From Elysia chlorotica (taxonomy: Eukaryota; Mollusca; Gastropoda; Plakobranchidae): a DNA stretch of 64,000 nucleotides. The DNA is taken from positions 431,135-495,134 of the forward strand of contig RQTK01000031.1 in assembly GCA_003991915.1 (NCBI GenBank), read 5' to 3'. The notes beneath the pieces were generated by a model that was given only the letters and a program-made list of their open reading frames with translations, was not told the DNA's origin and searched no databases. The position numbers and the translations under genes were made by a program. Of this stretch, positions 12,201-21,764 are shown piece by piece; within the stretch, counting starts at the first letter, position 1, and every line of letters begins with the position of its first letter.

Positions 12201-15200
12201 AGACAGATGTCCAGCAAGGTAACCTCAAGTAATACATGATTATTCCTGTTACATAACATATTTTAATTTTTTAATCATAACTTAGTTGACTTTACAAAGA
12301 TATGCTTTTTTGCAAAATCCACATGCACTTACTGTTTGAACACTGTCACTTTTGATGAATATATTTTGCTTCAGAACTTGCAGAAAGAGACAGCAGATCA
12401 TACCATACCACTGATGCATACAAATCTGTGCTTTGCGAGCTTGGCTGGCTATATTTGATAATTTCATGAGGCTGATAATATCTTTAGCCATAACATGACT
12501 CAACACAAGCCCATTCTAGAAAGAAAGATTTTCGGTATCAAACTTTGTCAATAATCATCAATGTATGTTTTGGATATAAAGGATATAAATTTACCATCCT
12601 GCTGTTTTGATTCTTGAAAGTGATACGGGTTAAATTCTTAATTCTTCATGAGTTAAAAATCTAGCATGCTGTTACAGATGTAGGCAAGCTAGCAGAAAGA
12701 GTTAAGACAATAGTCAAAATACTTTTCCCTGTTCCCATAATTCAGAATATAGGTTAACCACACAAGAGGCAGGCAGGGATACCATGACTCCTGTCTCAGC
12801 CTGTCAGATTATACTGACACCAATCCAACCAGTTACAGGGGACGAAATTGGACAAAAAAATTTGCTGATTGTGGGATTCAAACTGCGAACTTTCTGATCT
12901 GGAGAACACTTTACCACTTGAGCCAGTTCGTCCCCCTAAGACAAGGACTGGAGTACAAAACGTGCATGTGTTCAAAAGGGTTAATCAATGACATAAAATA
13001 GCAAGACTTTTTTTTGTTGGTTTATCACTGTAACAAGACATTTTCTATTTACACTTTCATAATTAAGAATTATTTAATACAAAGCTACCATATACCTTGA
13101 TTCAGCTGGAGTAAAATATCCCCACAGGTTGGAGATGCTAAAGCTGTGTGCCCTTGGAAACACAGAATGAGAGCTTAGATGGATTACGCCTCTAACAAGT
13201 GTCACATATTTGTTAAGGATGAGTGGTCGAACGGTATCCCATTCCAAGTTGATGCAGAAGTCACGAAGAGCATGTTGAGACTGAATTGGTTCCATCAAGC
13301 CCCTACACAGAATATTTTGTACATAATCTGAATACATCACAAATTTGATTCCTACACTTATTCTTTTAACACAGCAAGATAGTTTAGATTGTTAACTTTT
13401 ACTAGTCACTTGGGCTCACCGACTCTTGGCTTCATAAAAGAAATTAAAGACAAGTGAACAAGAAGTAGGTAACTCATTAAAGAGTAAAGACAAAGAGAAT
13501 ACACTAAAGTTATGAATAATTCAAGAGACAGATGTCCAGCAAGGTAACCTCAAGTAATACATGATTATTCCTGTTACATAACATATTTTAATTTTTTAAT
13601 CATAACTTAGTTGACTTTACAAAGATATGCTTTTTTGCAAAATCCACATGCACTTACTGTTTGAACACTGTCACTTTTGATGAATATATTTTGCTTCAGA
13701 ACTTGCAGAAAGAGACAGCAGATCATACCATACCACTGATGCATACAAATCTGTGCTTTGCGAGCTTGGCTGGCTATATTTGATAATTTCATGAGGCTGA
13801 TAATATCTTTAGCCATAACATGACTCAACACAAGCCCATTCTAGAAAGAAAGATTTTCGGTATCAAACTTTGTCAATAATCATCAATGTATGTTTTGGAT
13901 ATAAAGGATATAAATTTACCATCCTGCTGTTTTGATTCTTGAAAGTGATACGGGTTAAATTCTTAATTCTTCATGAGTTAAAAATCTAGCATGCTGTTAC
14001 AGATGTAGGCAAGCTAGCAGAAAGAGTTAAGACAATAGTCAAAATACTTTTCCCTGTTCCCATAATTCAGAATATAGGTTATGTGTTATATCGTGATTTA
14101 AAGAGAAACTGTTTTGCTTTGTGATCATAATTATAACTATTTTATTTTAGGTAAACAGTAAAGTAAAAGTTGGTCCCATACTCTTTGACAGCGTTGGGGA
14201 ACCAAGGGTTGTGATCATATCTTTTTTTTTAAAGGTAAAATATTAACTTATTTTTATGGGGTTCTGGGAAATAAGTACATAACTCTTAATGGCATCCTTA
14301 GAATTACAAAAGTATTATTACAATTATAGGTGTTGCTTTTGGTAAAAATGTTTTTGACAAACTTTTGATGGGGTTCAGATATCCATGTTCACCAAACTGT
14401 AGAAGTTATTAGCTATATGAGAATAGGCATAATACCTTTCACTTGTCTGTCATGATATTCACAAATATGTTATCTAACACTAAACAGTCACCTGCCAAGG
14501 TTCATCGATAATATTCACGGGCCAATCCCTCAGCCAACAACAGAAGTAGCACATAGGTTCTTTGAAGTCACTTTCAAATTGATTAAAGAGTATCTCCTCT
14601 TTAACGCTACTGGCCTCTTTGCCTAGCCAGCGCAGAGTTGCTGGCAGGGGCAAGCCACACGTATTCATAGTTCTCATAAATAAGTCTGTCTCCCTAATGG
14701 CAGATATAAAATGAATTATTGTATCACAAAACAATTCCACAGTCAAAATGTAATAATAATTGTTTCTATACTTTACAGTATATCTTATTAATATTTTACC
14801 CCATTTAATCCCTGAATGTCAGTATACGCCCACTAACAATAAGGGCTTTGGATTAAATGAATTTAAAAGCATTATCAAAGCTGATGCTATAATCAAGAAT
14901 TTAAAAGATAAAAAAAACATTGTGTTTTCATGGGGAGGCAAATTGTAAAAATGAAAAATATGACAGCATGTATGTAGGCTAAGTCTCTCTCCTTTTTTTC
15001 TCTCTTTGTTCTGAATATTTGCTTACATTATCTGCATAGTGACTATGGCTATTTAACATTATAAAAGATCCGTTTCCGTTTGGCATCTGCTGCGTGACAC
15101 AAAGATATTTTAAGTCTTTATTGGAAAGAGATATTGGCCTCAACATCTGTGGCCTGTACATACATTTTCTAGATATTTTATGAGAGTATGGGGCAAGCTA

Positions 15201-17935
15201 GTTTACGTGTTGGATACTGGGCTTCTATTTGGGAGTCCCCCTGATTGATCCCACAATCAGGTAACGAAAAGGTTTAAGTGCTGCAGTCGTCTAAGTCTGT
15301 CAAAAATTCTTTAGGGAAAATTGTTAATACTACACTCAAACCACAATGGAAAATTTGAAAACCATAATTAAATTAAAATTGAAAAGACAAAGACTAAGTT
15401 GGCTTAACATCCAACATTAGCACTGTAATGGCTATATTGTGGACTGACGTCTGATAATTTTATGTGCTGCCACACAAGAGGCAGGCAGGGATACCATGAC
15501 TCCTGTCTCAGCCTGTCAGATTATACTGACACCAATCCAACCAGTTACAGGGGACGAAATTGGACAAAAAAATTTGCTGATCGTGGGATTCAAACTGCGA
15601 ACTTTCCGATCTGGAGAACACTTTACCACTTGAGCCAGTTCGTCCCCCTAAGACAAGGACTGGAGTACAAAACGTGCATGTGTTCAAAAGGGTTAATCAA
15701 CGACATAAAATAGCAAGACTTTTTTTGTTGGTTTATCACTGTATCAAGACATTTTCTATTTACACTTTCATAATTAAGAATTATTTAATACAATGCTACC
15801 ATATACCTTGATTCAGCTGGAGTAAAATATCCCCACAGGTTGGAGATGCTAAAGCTGTGTGCCCTTGGAAACACAGAATGAGAGCTTAGATGGATTACGC
15901 CTCTAACAAGTGTCACATATTTGTTAAGGATGAGTGGTCGAACGGTATCCCATTCCAAGTTGATGCAGAAGTCACGAAGAGCATGTTGAGACTGAATTGG
16001 TTCCATCAAGCCCCGAAATAAAGCAAAGCGAACTGCACTGAAGGCAAGAACATAAGAAGCTGATTGCACTCATGAAATATTTAAATTTCCCATAAAATAC
16101 TTTCAAGTTTAAATGTTCAGAATAAAAAAATAATTTTACTTATCAAAAAAGAAAATTGAAACCCTACATTGTCACGAATCATTACAATTTATGATAAGAG
16201 CATATTTTACATTAGAGAACAAGGAGTATTTAGGATTTTTGTGTGACAAAATTTTCTACAAATATGCTTAAACATAAATGCTTTTAGTACGATCTTTTAT
16301 ACATTCAGTTCCACTTCTTTTATTTGTAAAATGACTGGCAATATGTCCTTGCTGCACTTGTACAGTTAGATATATTGCAGTCTGTGTTGGTAAAATAATT
16401 TATCTTTCTGAGCCGCCATAGAATTGTTTTAATTTTTTATCTTATTTTTGCACATATGTGTAACCTTACGAAAGTGCTGTTGTGAGAAAGAGATAATAAT
16501 TTTGTCAAGACATTTCGTCTTTCCTCTTTTCTAACATGGTATTTCTAATTTCATTGTGACCATCTTAATATTCTTAAAAAAGAAAGGCCTACCTTACTCT
16601 TGGCACGGAGTTCCTGACTAAAGTTTCCAAAACAATTTCACAGGCCCAGGTGAGCCCTGCACAGGCTAATGCCCTCATAGTAGGGTCTTCATATAGTACA
16701 TCATAGGTCAAATTTTCAACTCTGTTCAGGTTCAGTGCAAGCTGTGAATGTCAATTAAAAAACATGTAAAAGATGTGGTTTAAAATAAAAGTTGAAACTT
16801 CTCAAACTTATCAGAATGTGTTGTATTGTTCATACATTTTCTTTCATAAATGGGGAGGAAAAAGAAGCAAAAAAGAAGAAGAAGAAGAAGAAGAAGAAGA
16901 AGAAGAAGAAGAAGAAGAAGAAGAAGAAGAAGAAGAAGAAGAAGAAGAAGAAGAAGAAGAAGAAGAAGAAGAAGAAGAAGAAGAAGAAGAAGAAGAAGAA
17001 GAAGAAGAAGAAGAAGGAAGAGGAGGAGAAGGAGGAAGAGAAGGAAGAGAGGAGGAGGAGGAGAGGAGGAGGAGGATGAGGAGGAGAGAGGAGGAGGAAA
17101 AGGAGGAGGAGGAGGAGGAGGAGAAGGAAAAGAAGAAGATGAAAAAGAAAACACCTACCTCAGCAACTAGTACTGATGTCATTAAAAAGGAATACAAATA
17201 AAAGATGAATATGGCATTGACCATATTATTGTACATCCCAAACCGCACAGGACAATTGAACAAAGAGGCCAGCGGATGGAACAGACAGACAGACTTGAAG
17301 ATGCCATGATTTTCTCTGGAAAATAACAAAGGAGTATATGACAAATAAAAGTACAAATTAATTTAAAATTAAAATATATAAATTAAAAAATTGTTTATCA
17401 CATAGATCTACTCAATATCAAAACACATTCCTAACAAACATCTGACAATACTATGGTTTGCATCAAATAATCCTTTTAAAGTTTGATTAAAAATGATATC
17501 ATTTATAGGTTCCAAGGTAGATAAATCAAATACAGTTATTCAAGCTACTTTTCATCTAAACAGATAAAATAAAGCCTTTTTTAAAATATGATTGTTAGAA
17601 ATATAGTTGGAAAAGGCATCAATCTCATACATCGGCACATAGACAATATCTTGGAAACCCTCATCAAATTAGTATAAAATTAAATTATTAGATAACATGA
17701 TTTATGCCAAACAATCAATGATATCAGAATTCTCTCCCCTTCTTCTTTTGTTCTCTTTGCTATTTCTCTCCCGGAGCGGGACAAATAGCCAAAAGGCTAT
17801 TCCTCCGGCAGCCTTTGTTTGAAATTGCTCGGTGAACCCCCTACTTGTGCCTCCCTAGGGGCGGGTTCTTAGGCGGAAACCATTGTACTACCATTACCAT
17901 TAGTACTACTACTACTTTTACTATTTCTTCTCCTT

Positions 17936-17971
<36 letters not shown>

Positions 17972-20900
17972 TTACAGTGGTCTCCGCGTAAGAACTCTCT
18001 GCCTACCAATCCACTCACCCCATGAAACATAATTTTTTCTATTCAATTAACCCTCTTACCTACCAGCTTTCGGCCTAAAAAAAATGTAAAAAGCCGTTTT
18101 AACAAAGCCAGATATATATATTTTTTTTATTTTGTTGTCATGCTCACCCATCATTTTTCCCTTCCCCAGCATGGGGATTATTTCTATAGTGGCCCAGACT
18201 GATAGACCGGCGCGCATATCTGAATACAAGTGATCAGATGGGTGAGAGGAGTAGGCGGGTGGTGTGTGTGTGTGGGGGCAAACATACACGAGCCTGTGAA
18301 CCTTTGTAAACGTTAGACTAGGCTAGAGCCATGTAAGAAGATCAGAGAATTCTTCCTTCCACCATCACTTTGTCATGCCGACTCGCGGCGCCTGTGGATC
18401 GACAAAGAGTTTTACATTTATGTTACAAAGAACCAAAATCCCTCCCCTCGTAAATAGGGCCTGCCCTTGAATGCATAATCACAGCTGGGCAGCAGTTGTT
18501 TCGTTATGCGAGAGTGAGTAGGTATCCAATCATCACTTAACGTGACTTGGCCACTCAGAAAGCGCCCCGATTTTTATTCTAAGCATGCCCACCAATCCTC
18601 TCGGCTGCTCAACAAAAGTCTGTAAATCACAAAATTGTTAACAGACTATGAAAGGATGCATGCCTTCACTCTTTCACTCTCACTTCCTCTCTCTATATCC
18701 TCTAATGCCTCTCTCTCTCTTTTTCTTTTTCACTCTCGCCCCCCTCTTTCTCTTTCTATACTATTTCTCTCTTTTCCCCCCCTCTACCACTTGTATTTCT
18801 GCCTCTCACCATCTCTATCTGTCTCCAAACTCTCTCCAAACACACTCTCTCTCTCTCCTCCCTCCCTCCCTCTCTAACTTACAACAAACCTCAGGCACAG
18901 TCATTCGTCTACTTTCAATTCACCTGACGGACAGACAAGTCTAGACCTTAAAAAAAGCCGCATCCAGGAAATTTGCTTGGAAACAGAGCATTGGGGTTAC
19001 TTTTGATTTACTCAGTGACGTCACTTTAAAAAAACAACGGAAGAACACTTTTTGTGTCTCCCGAGGGGTGGATTCTTAGGCGGAGACAACTGTACTACTA
19101 CTACTAAGATGAAGAAGAAGAAGAAAAAGAAGAAGAAGAAGAAAAAAAGAAGAAGAAGAAGAAGAAGAAGAAGAAGAAGAAGAAGAAGAAGAAGAAGAAG
19201 AAGAAGAAGAAGAAGAAGAAGAAGAAGAAGAAGAACAAGAAGAAGAAGAAGAAGAATATCTGGTGCCACCTTCAGATTTCAGCACATCATATGGCTCCAA
19301 CTGTGACAGCTGTAACAACCAATAGTTGGATCAACAAGCAATTCCACCCCAAGGCTGCCGGAGGAATAGCCTATTGGCTATTTTTCCGATTACCAGACCA
19401 ATAGCCACTTCATTTTTTTTGTATAAGTAGGGGAAATATTGTTTGGTTTATAATTACCGTTTGCCTTTGCCACATTTCATCGTCTCAGTTATTACACCTG
19501 GACATACCATCCTACCCACACCTGCTGTTCCCCATTCCTCTCGAGTCAAAGGATTCATAATGGTTATGAAGGAGGGACGCCTATCAATATAGTTAAGACA
19601 AAAAAGAAAAGAAAAAATGATGATTGGAACATTTTGTATAAATGAGAGAACCACAACTTTAGATATTTTCCTATCTTAAGAGATTTGGACTATTTTTAGG
19701 ATATTCCTAACGTGCACACACCCACAAAGGCTATTGTATCTTACCCGAATGAATACTTTTACTTTTAGGGACAATATATAGATTTAAAGTTTACACTTTC
19801 TATTAATATTCCAAGATAAAGATATCTTTCATTCAAATGAAAAAAAATTGTTATTCTCAAGCCATGCCTGTTAGCAAAAAAAAAAATAAAAAAAAATGTT
19901 TCAAATTTTTCTTGGCACGACCTGGCTCATTTTATATTTTTGTACTTGTAAGCAAAAACTACTAAAATTGTGAAATAGAATTGAAAGCAATAAACATTGA
20001 AATATTAGAGACCTCTTTATATTTATTTAAGATCTCAAAGGCTTATGGAAGCAAATAAAACAAACTCACCACTGAACATACGGAATTTCATAAGGAGCAT
20101 CATTGATCAGCTTAACATCAATGCCTTCAATATCTCCCAAATTGGCTATGCATTGAAAATCAAAGCAAAAAGTACTGTAGAACAGTTTGAACTTAATATA
20201 GTGACAATGCAACAGTTCAAAACCATTTCTCTTTATCATGAACAGTATTGTCTATTGTTTCTTTCCAAATTTTCAAAACTAAAAAAACCAGTTCACCAAA
20301 AATATTTTTATTAGTTCTCAACTTTTTGTCTTAGAGGGTGCATATCAGGAGAGTACAAGGTATCTATGTTCTGGTACATACTGATATAATATAGGGTATA
20401 TATATGGCTAACAGGAATATTTGAGAATGATTCTTTCCTTACAAAATAAAATATGCAAAGAAAGTTCACCATGTTCGAAAATCAATTTTTACATGGAGGA
20501 AAAAGTCTAGTGAAAATACTCAAGTGATATACAATTTCTGACAGTAGTGATTATGATTGCTCTTCAGTGTATTTTATCACACTTGTTGAGGTCTAATGAC
20601 ATGAACATAAGTCATAACACAAACATACTTGGAGAGTGGTACACAAAAATATTGATGGAACCTCGCTCAAGGAAGCACTCAATGCCTTTTCCTCTTTTTA
20701 AATGAAGTGGAGGTGATTCATCAAATGATCCTTTCAGAGTCATTATTACTCTTCCTCTTGAGTCAAATGATGAGCCTAAGAATATCCGTGTAAGGCTTTA
20801 CATCATGTGATGAATTGAACATATGTCAAAACATTTTTGAGTATTCTATATTAATGACGTTTAATTTTAGATTTTGCTATTATAAAAAAAAACAAAAACA

Positions 20901-21764
20901 TAACTGAAGAAACATAACAAATAAGCTTGAATCCACATAAAGGATTGATATTGAATTTGCTGAAAACTAAAGCATGATAAGCAAAAATAAAATAGAAAAA
21001 AAGAGATTTTCAAATAAAAAATTAAGGAAAATAATCGAAAAATAAACACAATATTTATCATTCCTTTAAAAAGCTCTTTGTGTGCTCTTGCCAAAATCGA
21101 AAAATTATCCAATTTCAGCTTTGTGGTAACTTTTAACCAAAGATTATTTGAACGCAGTCTATTCATGTCTTTCATGTTAGTTAACTAAACATGTTTGGAT
21201 TTAAACTATTTACCGCACAATAAAGATGTTTTAGCAACAATGATGTATTCTGCAAAATCTTGTCCTAGATCAGGTCTTGTCAATGGGTACACCACAGACT
21301 GAAACAAAGGCAAAAAAAACATCATAATTAAAATTGCGTGTTCTTTTGCAAAATTCAGTTTATGAGACCAGACTTTGTTTTGTGAGGTTACTGTATAGTA
21401 TCTACTCAATCTGAAATGAAGTTGTTAAAAATAAATGAAATTTAAGTTAAAAAAAAAAAAAAAGAAATAGGCAAACTACTGAATCATTTTTATCGTTTCA
21501 CAGATATTGGATAGTTGTAACATATATTTAGGATTTTTAAATCTTTAAAGAACTAGTTTAAATTCGAGACATATTGATGGTTACAAAAATGATCAGAATT
21601 AAGATTTTACTTACATCCTGTCGAACATGCAGTGATGAAACAAACAGGGACAAAAAATATGCCAAGAAGAAAAGAGCCCCAACGTAATAGGCAAAGATGT
21701 TGGCTGCTTTTGCAATGTCAAGGTTGATATTAAAGACCTCTGCCAAAGTCCCTGTGTTAGCCAT
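3208..21764 (-). CDS. Gene 1: unrecognised large two-membrane-segment protein (18 coding exons, 3' end not found)
   Basis: Overview of a minus-strand gene. Coding exons (high to low): 21764-21615, 21298-21214, 20775-20629, 20145-20070, 19580-19458, 17315-17159, 16741-16593, 16037-15807, 14693-14492, 13840-13658 (or its copy 12515-12333), 11874-11736, 10647-10515, 8645-8149, 7476-7298, 6782-6636, 5243-4977, 4395-4315, 3392-3208. All junctions have GT/AG sites and agreeing phases, giving 1043 codons plus 2 bases. Seen: hydrophobic segments at about residues 22-45 and 226-244, and a long soluble remainder rich in helix-forming stretches, with a charged region near 710-757. The pattern (N-terminal membrane hairpin, ~180-residue loop, big C-terminal region) suggests an endomembrane or plasma-membrane protein, but I do not recognise the family and assign no function. 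The last exon(s) and UTRs were not found. Confidence 0.85.
4315..4395 (-). CDS. Gene 1 exon 17
   Basis: 81 bp, phase 0 to 0, acceptor TTTCAG and donor GTGAGA. It encodes 27 residues (FEKLVKFFTTETIYVAQLEV then NAEMLHK). Confidence 0.8.
4705..4724 (+). repeat. Poly-C run (20 bp)
   Basis: Twenty consecutive C in an intron of gene 1; on the coding strand this is poly-G. Confidence 0.95.
4977..5243 (-). CDS. Gene 1 exon 16
   Basis: 267 bp, phase 0 to 0, acceptor AATCCAG and donor GTGAGA. It encodes 89 residues, including TMLEVLLDVATKNQAVCAEE, a Lys/Arg/Glu-rich helix, and a CLYCAKKIRKE motif with a CxxC pair. The CxxC could bind metal, but no complete zinc-finger pattern is visible. Confidence 0.85.
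5425..5828. repeat. 404-bp direct repeat, copy 2
   Basis: Second copy of 2535-2938, in the intron between exons 15 and 16 of gene 1. Flanks differ on both sides from the first base outside the match. No target-site duplication or terminal inverted repeat was recognised. Confidence 0.85.
6053..6203 (+). repeat. (GA)n microsatellite, interrupted
   Basis: Three GA tracts separated by 'agttg' and 'tggagaaa', followed by a short CA run. Intron of gene 1. Confidence 0.95.
6636..6782 (-). CDS. Gene 1 exon 15
   Basis: 147 bp, phase 0 to 0, acceptor CCTTTAAG and donor GTATGT. It encodes 49 residues with amphipathic helical character (ILKRILQDLLFFALDSPTVR, KIWLRKRMVLKLFEEMDKK). Confidence 0.85.
7298..7476 (-). 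CDS. Gene 1 exon 14
   Basis: 179 bp, acceptor TGTTTGCAG and donor GTAAGA, phase 1 to 0. It encodes 59 residues (TFEEFLLGPPSDTTVKPIPV, SFNCGGKQCLAFVDIHKM) with two cysteines around a GGKQ turn. Confidence 0.85.
8149..8645 (-). CDS. Gene 1 exon 13 (largest exon, charged/coiled-coil-like)
   Basis: 497 bp, acceptor GGCCAG and donor GTAAGT, phase 2 to 1, 165 residues. It begins FDDMSSLVDLEEKERKAFDR, passes through a Ser/Thr/Arg-rich linker (about residues 630-690 of the protein) and ends in a Lys/Glu/Gln-rich stretch (MREKMKKEKDNQIQMLLQQK) that looks like a short coiled coil. Probably a cytosolic linker region, by composition. Confidence 0.85.
8646..10514. other. Gene 1 intron with a GC-richer patch
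   Basis: Contains the foldback element and, at about 9000-9300, a GC-richer patch ('gagcaccgcgcgcgatg', 'ctgcccaccctgcccatagg') of unknown nature, probably an old repeat. No exon with matching phase seen. Confidence 0.5.
9738..10220. mobile_element. Foldback/MITE-like element with inverted 'GCATCCC...GAATAACG' ends
   Basis: 9738-9800 ('attcgcatcccggtatgag', 'gttattcgcatcccccctt') recurs inverted at 10130-10190. Each end is itself a near palindrome: at 10139-10175, GGGGATGCGAATAACG pairs with CGTTATTCTCATCCCC around a 6-base loop. A further half palindrome follows at 10190-10218. It lies in the intron between exons 12 and 13 of gene 1. No protein is encoded; it is probably a non-autonomous element. 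Confidence 0.65.
10515..10647 (-). CDS. Gene 1 exon 12
   Basis: 133 bp, acceptor AAACTAG and donor GTGAAG, phase 1 to 2. It encodes 43 residues (NVNRTLERLMPWISPSFRRY, ESASGIDLDNPYYLEDDL). Polar, with an acidic end; no motif recognised. Confidence 0.8.
11391..11416. other. Perfect 10-bp inverted repeat
   Basis: GTTGACACAA, six-base spacer, TTGTGTCAAC. Intronic in gene 1, no assigned role. Confidence 0.8.
11736..11874 (-). CDS. Gene 1 exon 11
   Basis: 139 bp, acceptor ATCTGCAG. An internal GTAACT after codon 21 could act as a donor, but only the longer form (donor GTAGAT, edge 11736) gives the phase needed by exon 12. It encodes 46 residues with the basic stretch QFGRRSAREIQVTWKSRHQK. Confidence 0.75.
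11978..12756. repeat. 779-bp duplicated block A (contains gene 1 exon 10 copy)
   Basis: Matches 13303-14081 at a constant offset of 1325 with no difference noticed. It includes the whole 183-bp exon and its flanking introns. It is followed directly by block B (12757-13302), which in the other arrangement lies 1387 bp farther on. Confidence 0.9.
12333..12515 (-). CDS. Gene 1 exon 10, downstream copy
   Basis: Second copy of the 183-bp exon, inside the duplicated 779-bp block 11978-12756. Splice sites and coding sequence look the same as at 13658-13840. Inclusion of both would repeat 61 residues in tandem. It could be a real exon duplication or an assembly duplicate of one locus. Confidence 0.6.
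12757..13302. repeat. Duplicated block B (SINE plus truncated exon 8)
   Basis: Matches about 15468-16013 with roughly six or seven substitutions and a one-base run-length difference. It carries part of a tRNA-derived SINE (12757-12945) and the donor side of exon 8, and ends abruptly inside that exon at 13302. Confidence 0.85.
13096..13302 (-). pseudogene. Truncated duplicate of gene 1 exon 8
   Basis: Matches exon 8 (15807-16013) with few differences and keeps its donor. The sequence breaks off at 13302 inside the exon, so the acceptor and the first eight or so codons (AVRFALFR) are gone. Without an acceptor it should not be spliced as a normal exon. It is joined directly to the copy-A block at 13303. 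Confidence 0.8.
13303..14081. repeat. 779-bp duplicated block A' (contains gene 1 exon 10)
   Basis: Partner of 11978-12756. Its right side (14082-15468) continues through unique intron sequence and exon 9, so this is the ancestral-looking arrangement. Confidence 0.9.
13658..13840 (-). CDS. Gene 1 exon 10, upstream copy
   Basis: 183 bp, phase 0 to 0, acceptor TTTCTAG and donor GTAAGT. It encodes 61 residues (NGLVLSHVMAKDIISLMKLS at the start), helix-like. A copy without visible differences lies at 12333-12515. As both are symmetric 183-bp exons, one or both could be spliced in without changing the frame. Confidence 0.8.
14492..14693 (-). CDS. Gene 1 exon 9
   Basis: 202 bp, acceptor GCCATTAG and donor GTGACT, phase 2 to 0. 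It encodes 67 residues (ETDLFMRTMNTCGLPLPATL near the start, CYFCCWLRDWPVNIIDEPWQ at the end), notably Cys/Trp-rich at its C-terminal part. It is present once only: the duplicated block at 11978-13302 lacks it. Confidence 0.85.
15279..15650 (-). mobile_element. tRNA-derived SINE (nearly full length)
   Basis: On the minus strand it starts with a tRNA-like head: A box near TGGCTCAAGTGGTAAAGTG and B box GTTTGAATCCCAC. It then has a body shared with the copy at 22903-23255, through 'ggttggattggtgtcagt', and a tail with 'ttaaattaaaattg'. It lies in the intron between exons 8 and 9. A partial copy is in block B (12757-12945). Confidence 0.75.
15468..16013. repeat. Duplicated block B' (SINE plus exon 8)
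   Basis: Partner of 12757-13302. Here the sequence continues through the complete exon 8 and its acceptor, and the SINE has its full 3' part (15279 onward). Confidence 0.85.
15807..16037 (-). CDS. Gene 1 exon 8 (full copy)
   Basis: 231 bp, acceptor TTGCCTTCAG and donor GTATAT, phase 2 to 2. It encodes 76 residues including FRGLMEPIQSQHALRDF and an amphipathic region (LILNKYVTLVRGVIHL). A truncated second copy lies at 13096-13302. This is the intact copy: it has the acceptor and the first residues that the other lacks. Confidence 0.85.
16593..16741 (-). CDS. Gene 1 exon 7
   Basis: 149 bp, acceptor ATTCACAG. Two GT donors sit five bases apart; only the downstream one (GTAGGC, exon edge 16593) keeps the reading frame into exon 8, so that one is used here. 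It encodes 49 residues including YEDPTMRALACAGLTWACE, a helix-like stretch on the far side of the second membrane segment. Confidence 0.75.
16874..17150 (+). repeat. (AAG)n and GGA-rich purine tract
   Basis: About 140 bp of near-perfect AAG followed by ~135 bp of GGA/GAA purines, ending nine bases from the donor of gene 1 exon 6. All open frames through it (poly-Glu, -Lys, -Arg, -Leu, -Ser) are artefacts. Confidence 0.95.
17159..17315 (-). CDS. Gene 1 exon 6 (second membrane segment)
   Basis: 157 bp, acceptor TTTTCCAG and donor GTAGGT, phase 2 to 0. It encodes 52 residues ending in a hydrophobic helix (VNAIFIFYLYSFLMTSVLV), the second predicted membrane segment. The donor lies directly beside a purine microsatellite (16874-17150), so the intron 3' to this exon begins in low-complexity DNA. 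Confidence 0.85.
17775..17972 (+). mobile_element. Family X short repeat, copy 3, with (TAC)n
   Basis: Core 'acaaatagccaaaaggctat' and 'cctccggcagcctttg', then 'ctaggggcgggttcttagg', a block also present beside copy 4 at 19058-19107, then TAC repeats to ~17970. Confidence 0.6.
18660..18875 (+). repeat. Pyrimidine-rich low-complexity region
   Basis: Imperfect CT-rich sequence in the long intron between exons 5 and 6 of gene 1. Confidence 0.85.
19058..19412 (-). mobile_element. Family X short repeat, copy 4, split by (AAG)n
   Basis: Both characteristic blocks are present: 'aggggtggattcttaggcgg' (19063) and 'ggtgccaccttcagatttc' through 'gctgccggaggaatagcc' (19262-19370). A ~147-bp AAG tract (19110-19256) lies between them. 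This suggests the triplet run is an internal part of the element. Confidence 0.65.
19458..19580 (-). CDS. Gene 1 exon 5
   Basis: 123 bp, acceptor TTGATAG and donor GTAATT, phase 2 to phase 2. It encodes RPSFITIMNPLTREEWGTAG and VGRMVCPGVITETMKCGKGK, with two cysteines. It is the last part of the loop before the second membrane segment. The intron after it (17316-19457) is filled by trinucleotide and pyrimidine repeats. Confidence 0.8.
20070..20145 (-). CDS. Gene 1 exon 4
   Basis: 76 bp, acceptor ATGCATAG and donor GTGAGT, entering phase 1 and leaving phase 2. It encodes NLGDIEGIDVKLINDAPYEI PYVQ, part of the inter-membrane loop. The split Trp codon with exon 5 reads in frame, which supports the model. 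Confidence 0.8.
20629..20775 (-). CDS. Gene 1 exon 3
   Basis: 147 bp, phase 1 to phase 1, acceptor ATTCTTAG and donor GTATGT. It encodes a beta-rich looking stretch (RVIMTLKGSFDESPP, ECFLERGSINIFVYHSP) in the inter-membrane loop. The Gly codon is split with exon 2. No recognised domain. Confidence 0.8.
21214..21298 (-). CDS. Gene 1 exon 2
   Basis: 85 bp between a TTTGTTTCAG acceptor and a GTAAAT donor. It encodes 28 residues (SVVYPLTRPDLGQDFAEYII then VAKTSLLC) plus one base, continuing exon 1 in phase 0 and ending in phase 1. It belongs to the loop between the two membrane segments. No motif recognised. Confidence 0.8.
21615..21764 (-). CDS. Gene 1 exon 1 (start codon, first membrane segment)
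   Basis: Starts ATG at 21764, five bases after a good acceptor (polypyrimidine + AG, exon edge 21769), so the 5' UTR is split and at least one non-coding exon lies upstream. It encodes 50 residues beginning MANTGTLAEVF and contains a strong hydrophobic stretch (NIFAYYVGALFFLAYFLSLF) that can be a signal anchor or membrane helix. It ends in phase 0 at a GTAAGT donor. The chosen ATG is the first in the exon in frame. Confidence 0.85.

Noticed and set aside
15279..15650. tRNA gene call from A/B-box sequences (also at 23.2, 30.8, 36.2 and 50.6 kb)
   Set aside because: The boxes head longer shared elements with non-tRNA bodies, and the cloverleaf is not complete; these are SINEs.
16773..17356. 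Long poly-Glu, poly-Lys, poly-Arg, poly-Leu and poly-Ser frames
   Set aside because: All arise from the AAG/GGA purine tract; the only real coding part here is gene 1 exon 6 on the minus strand.
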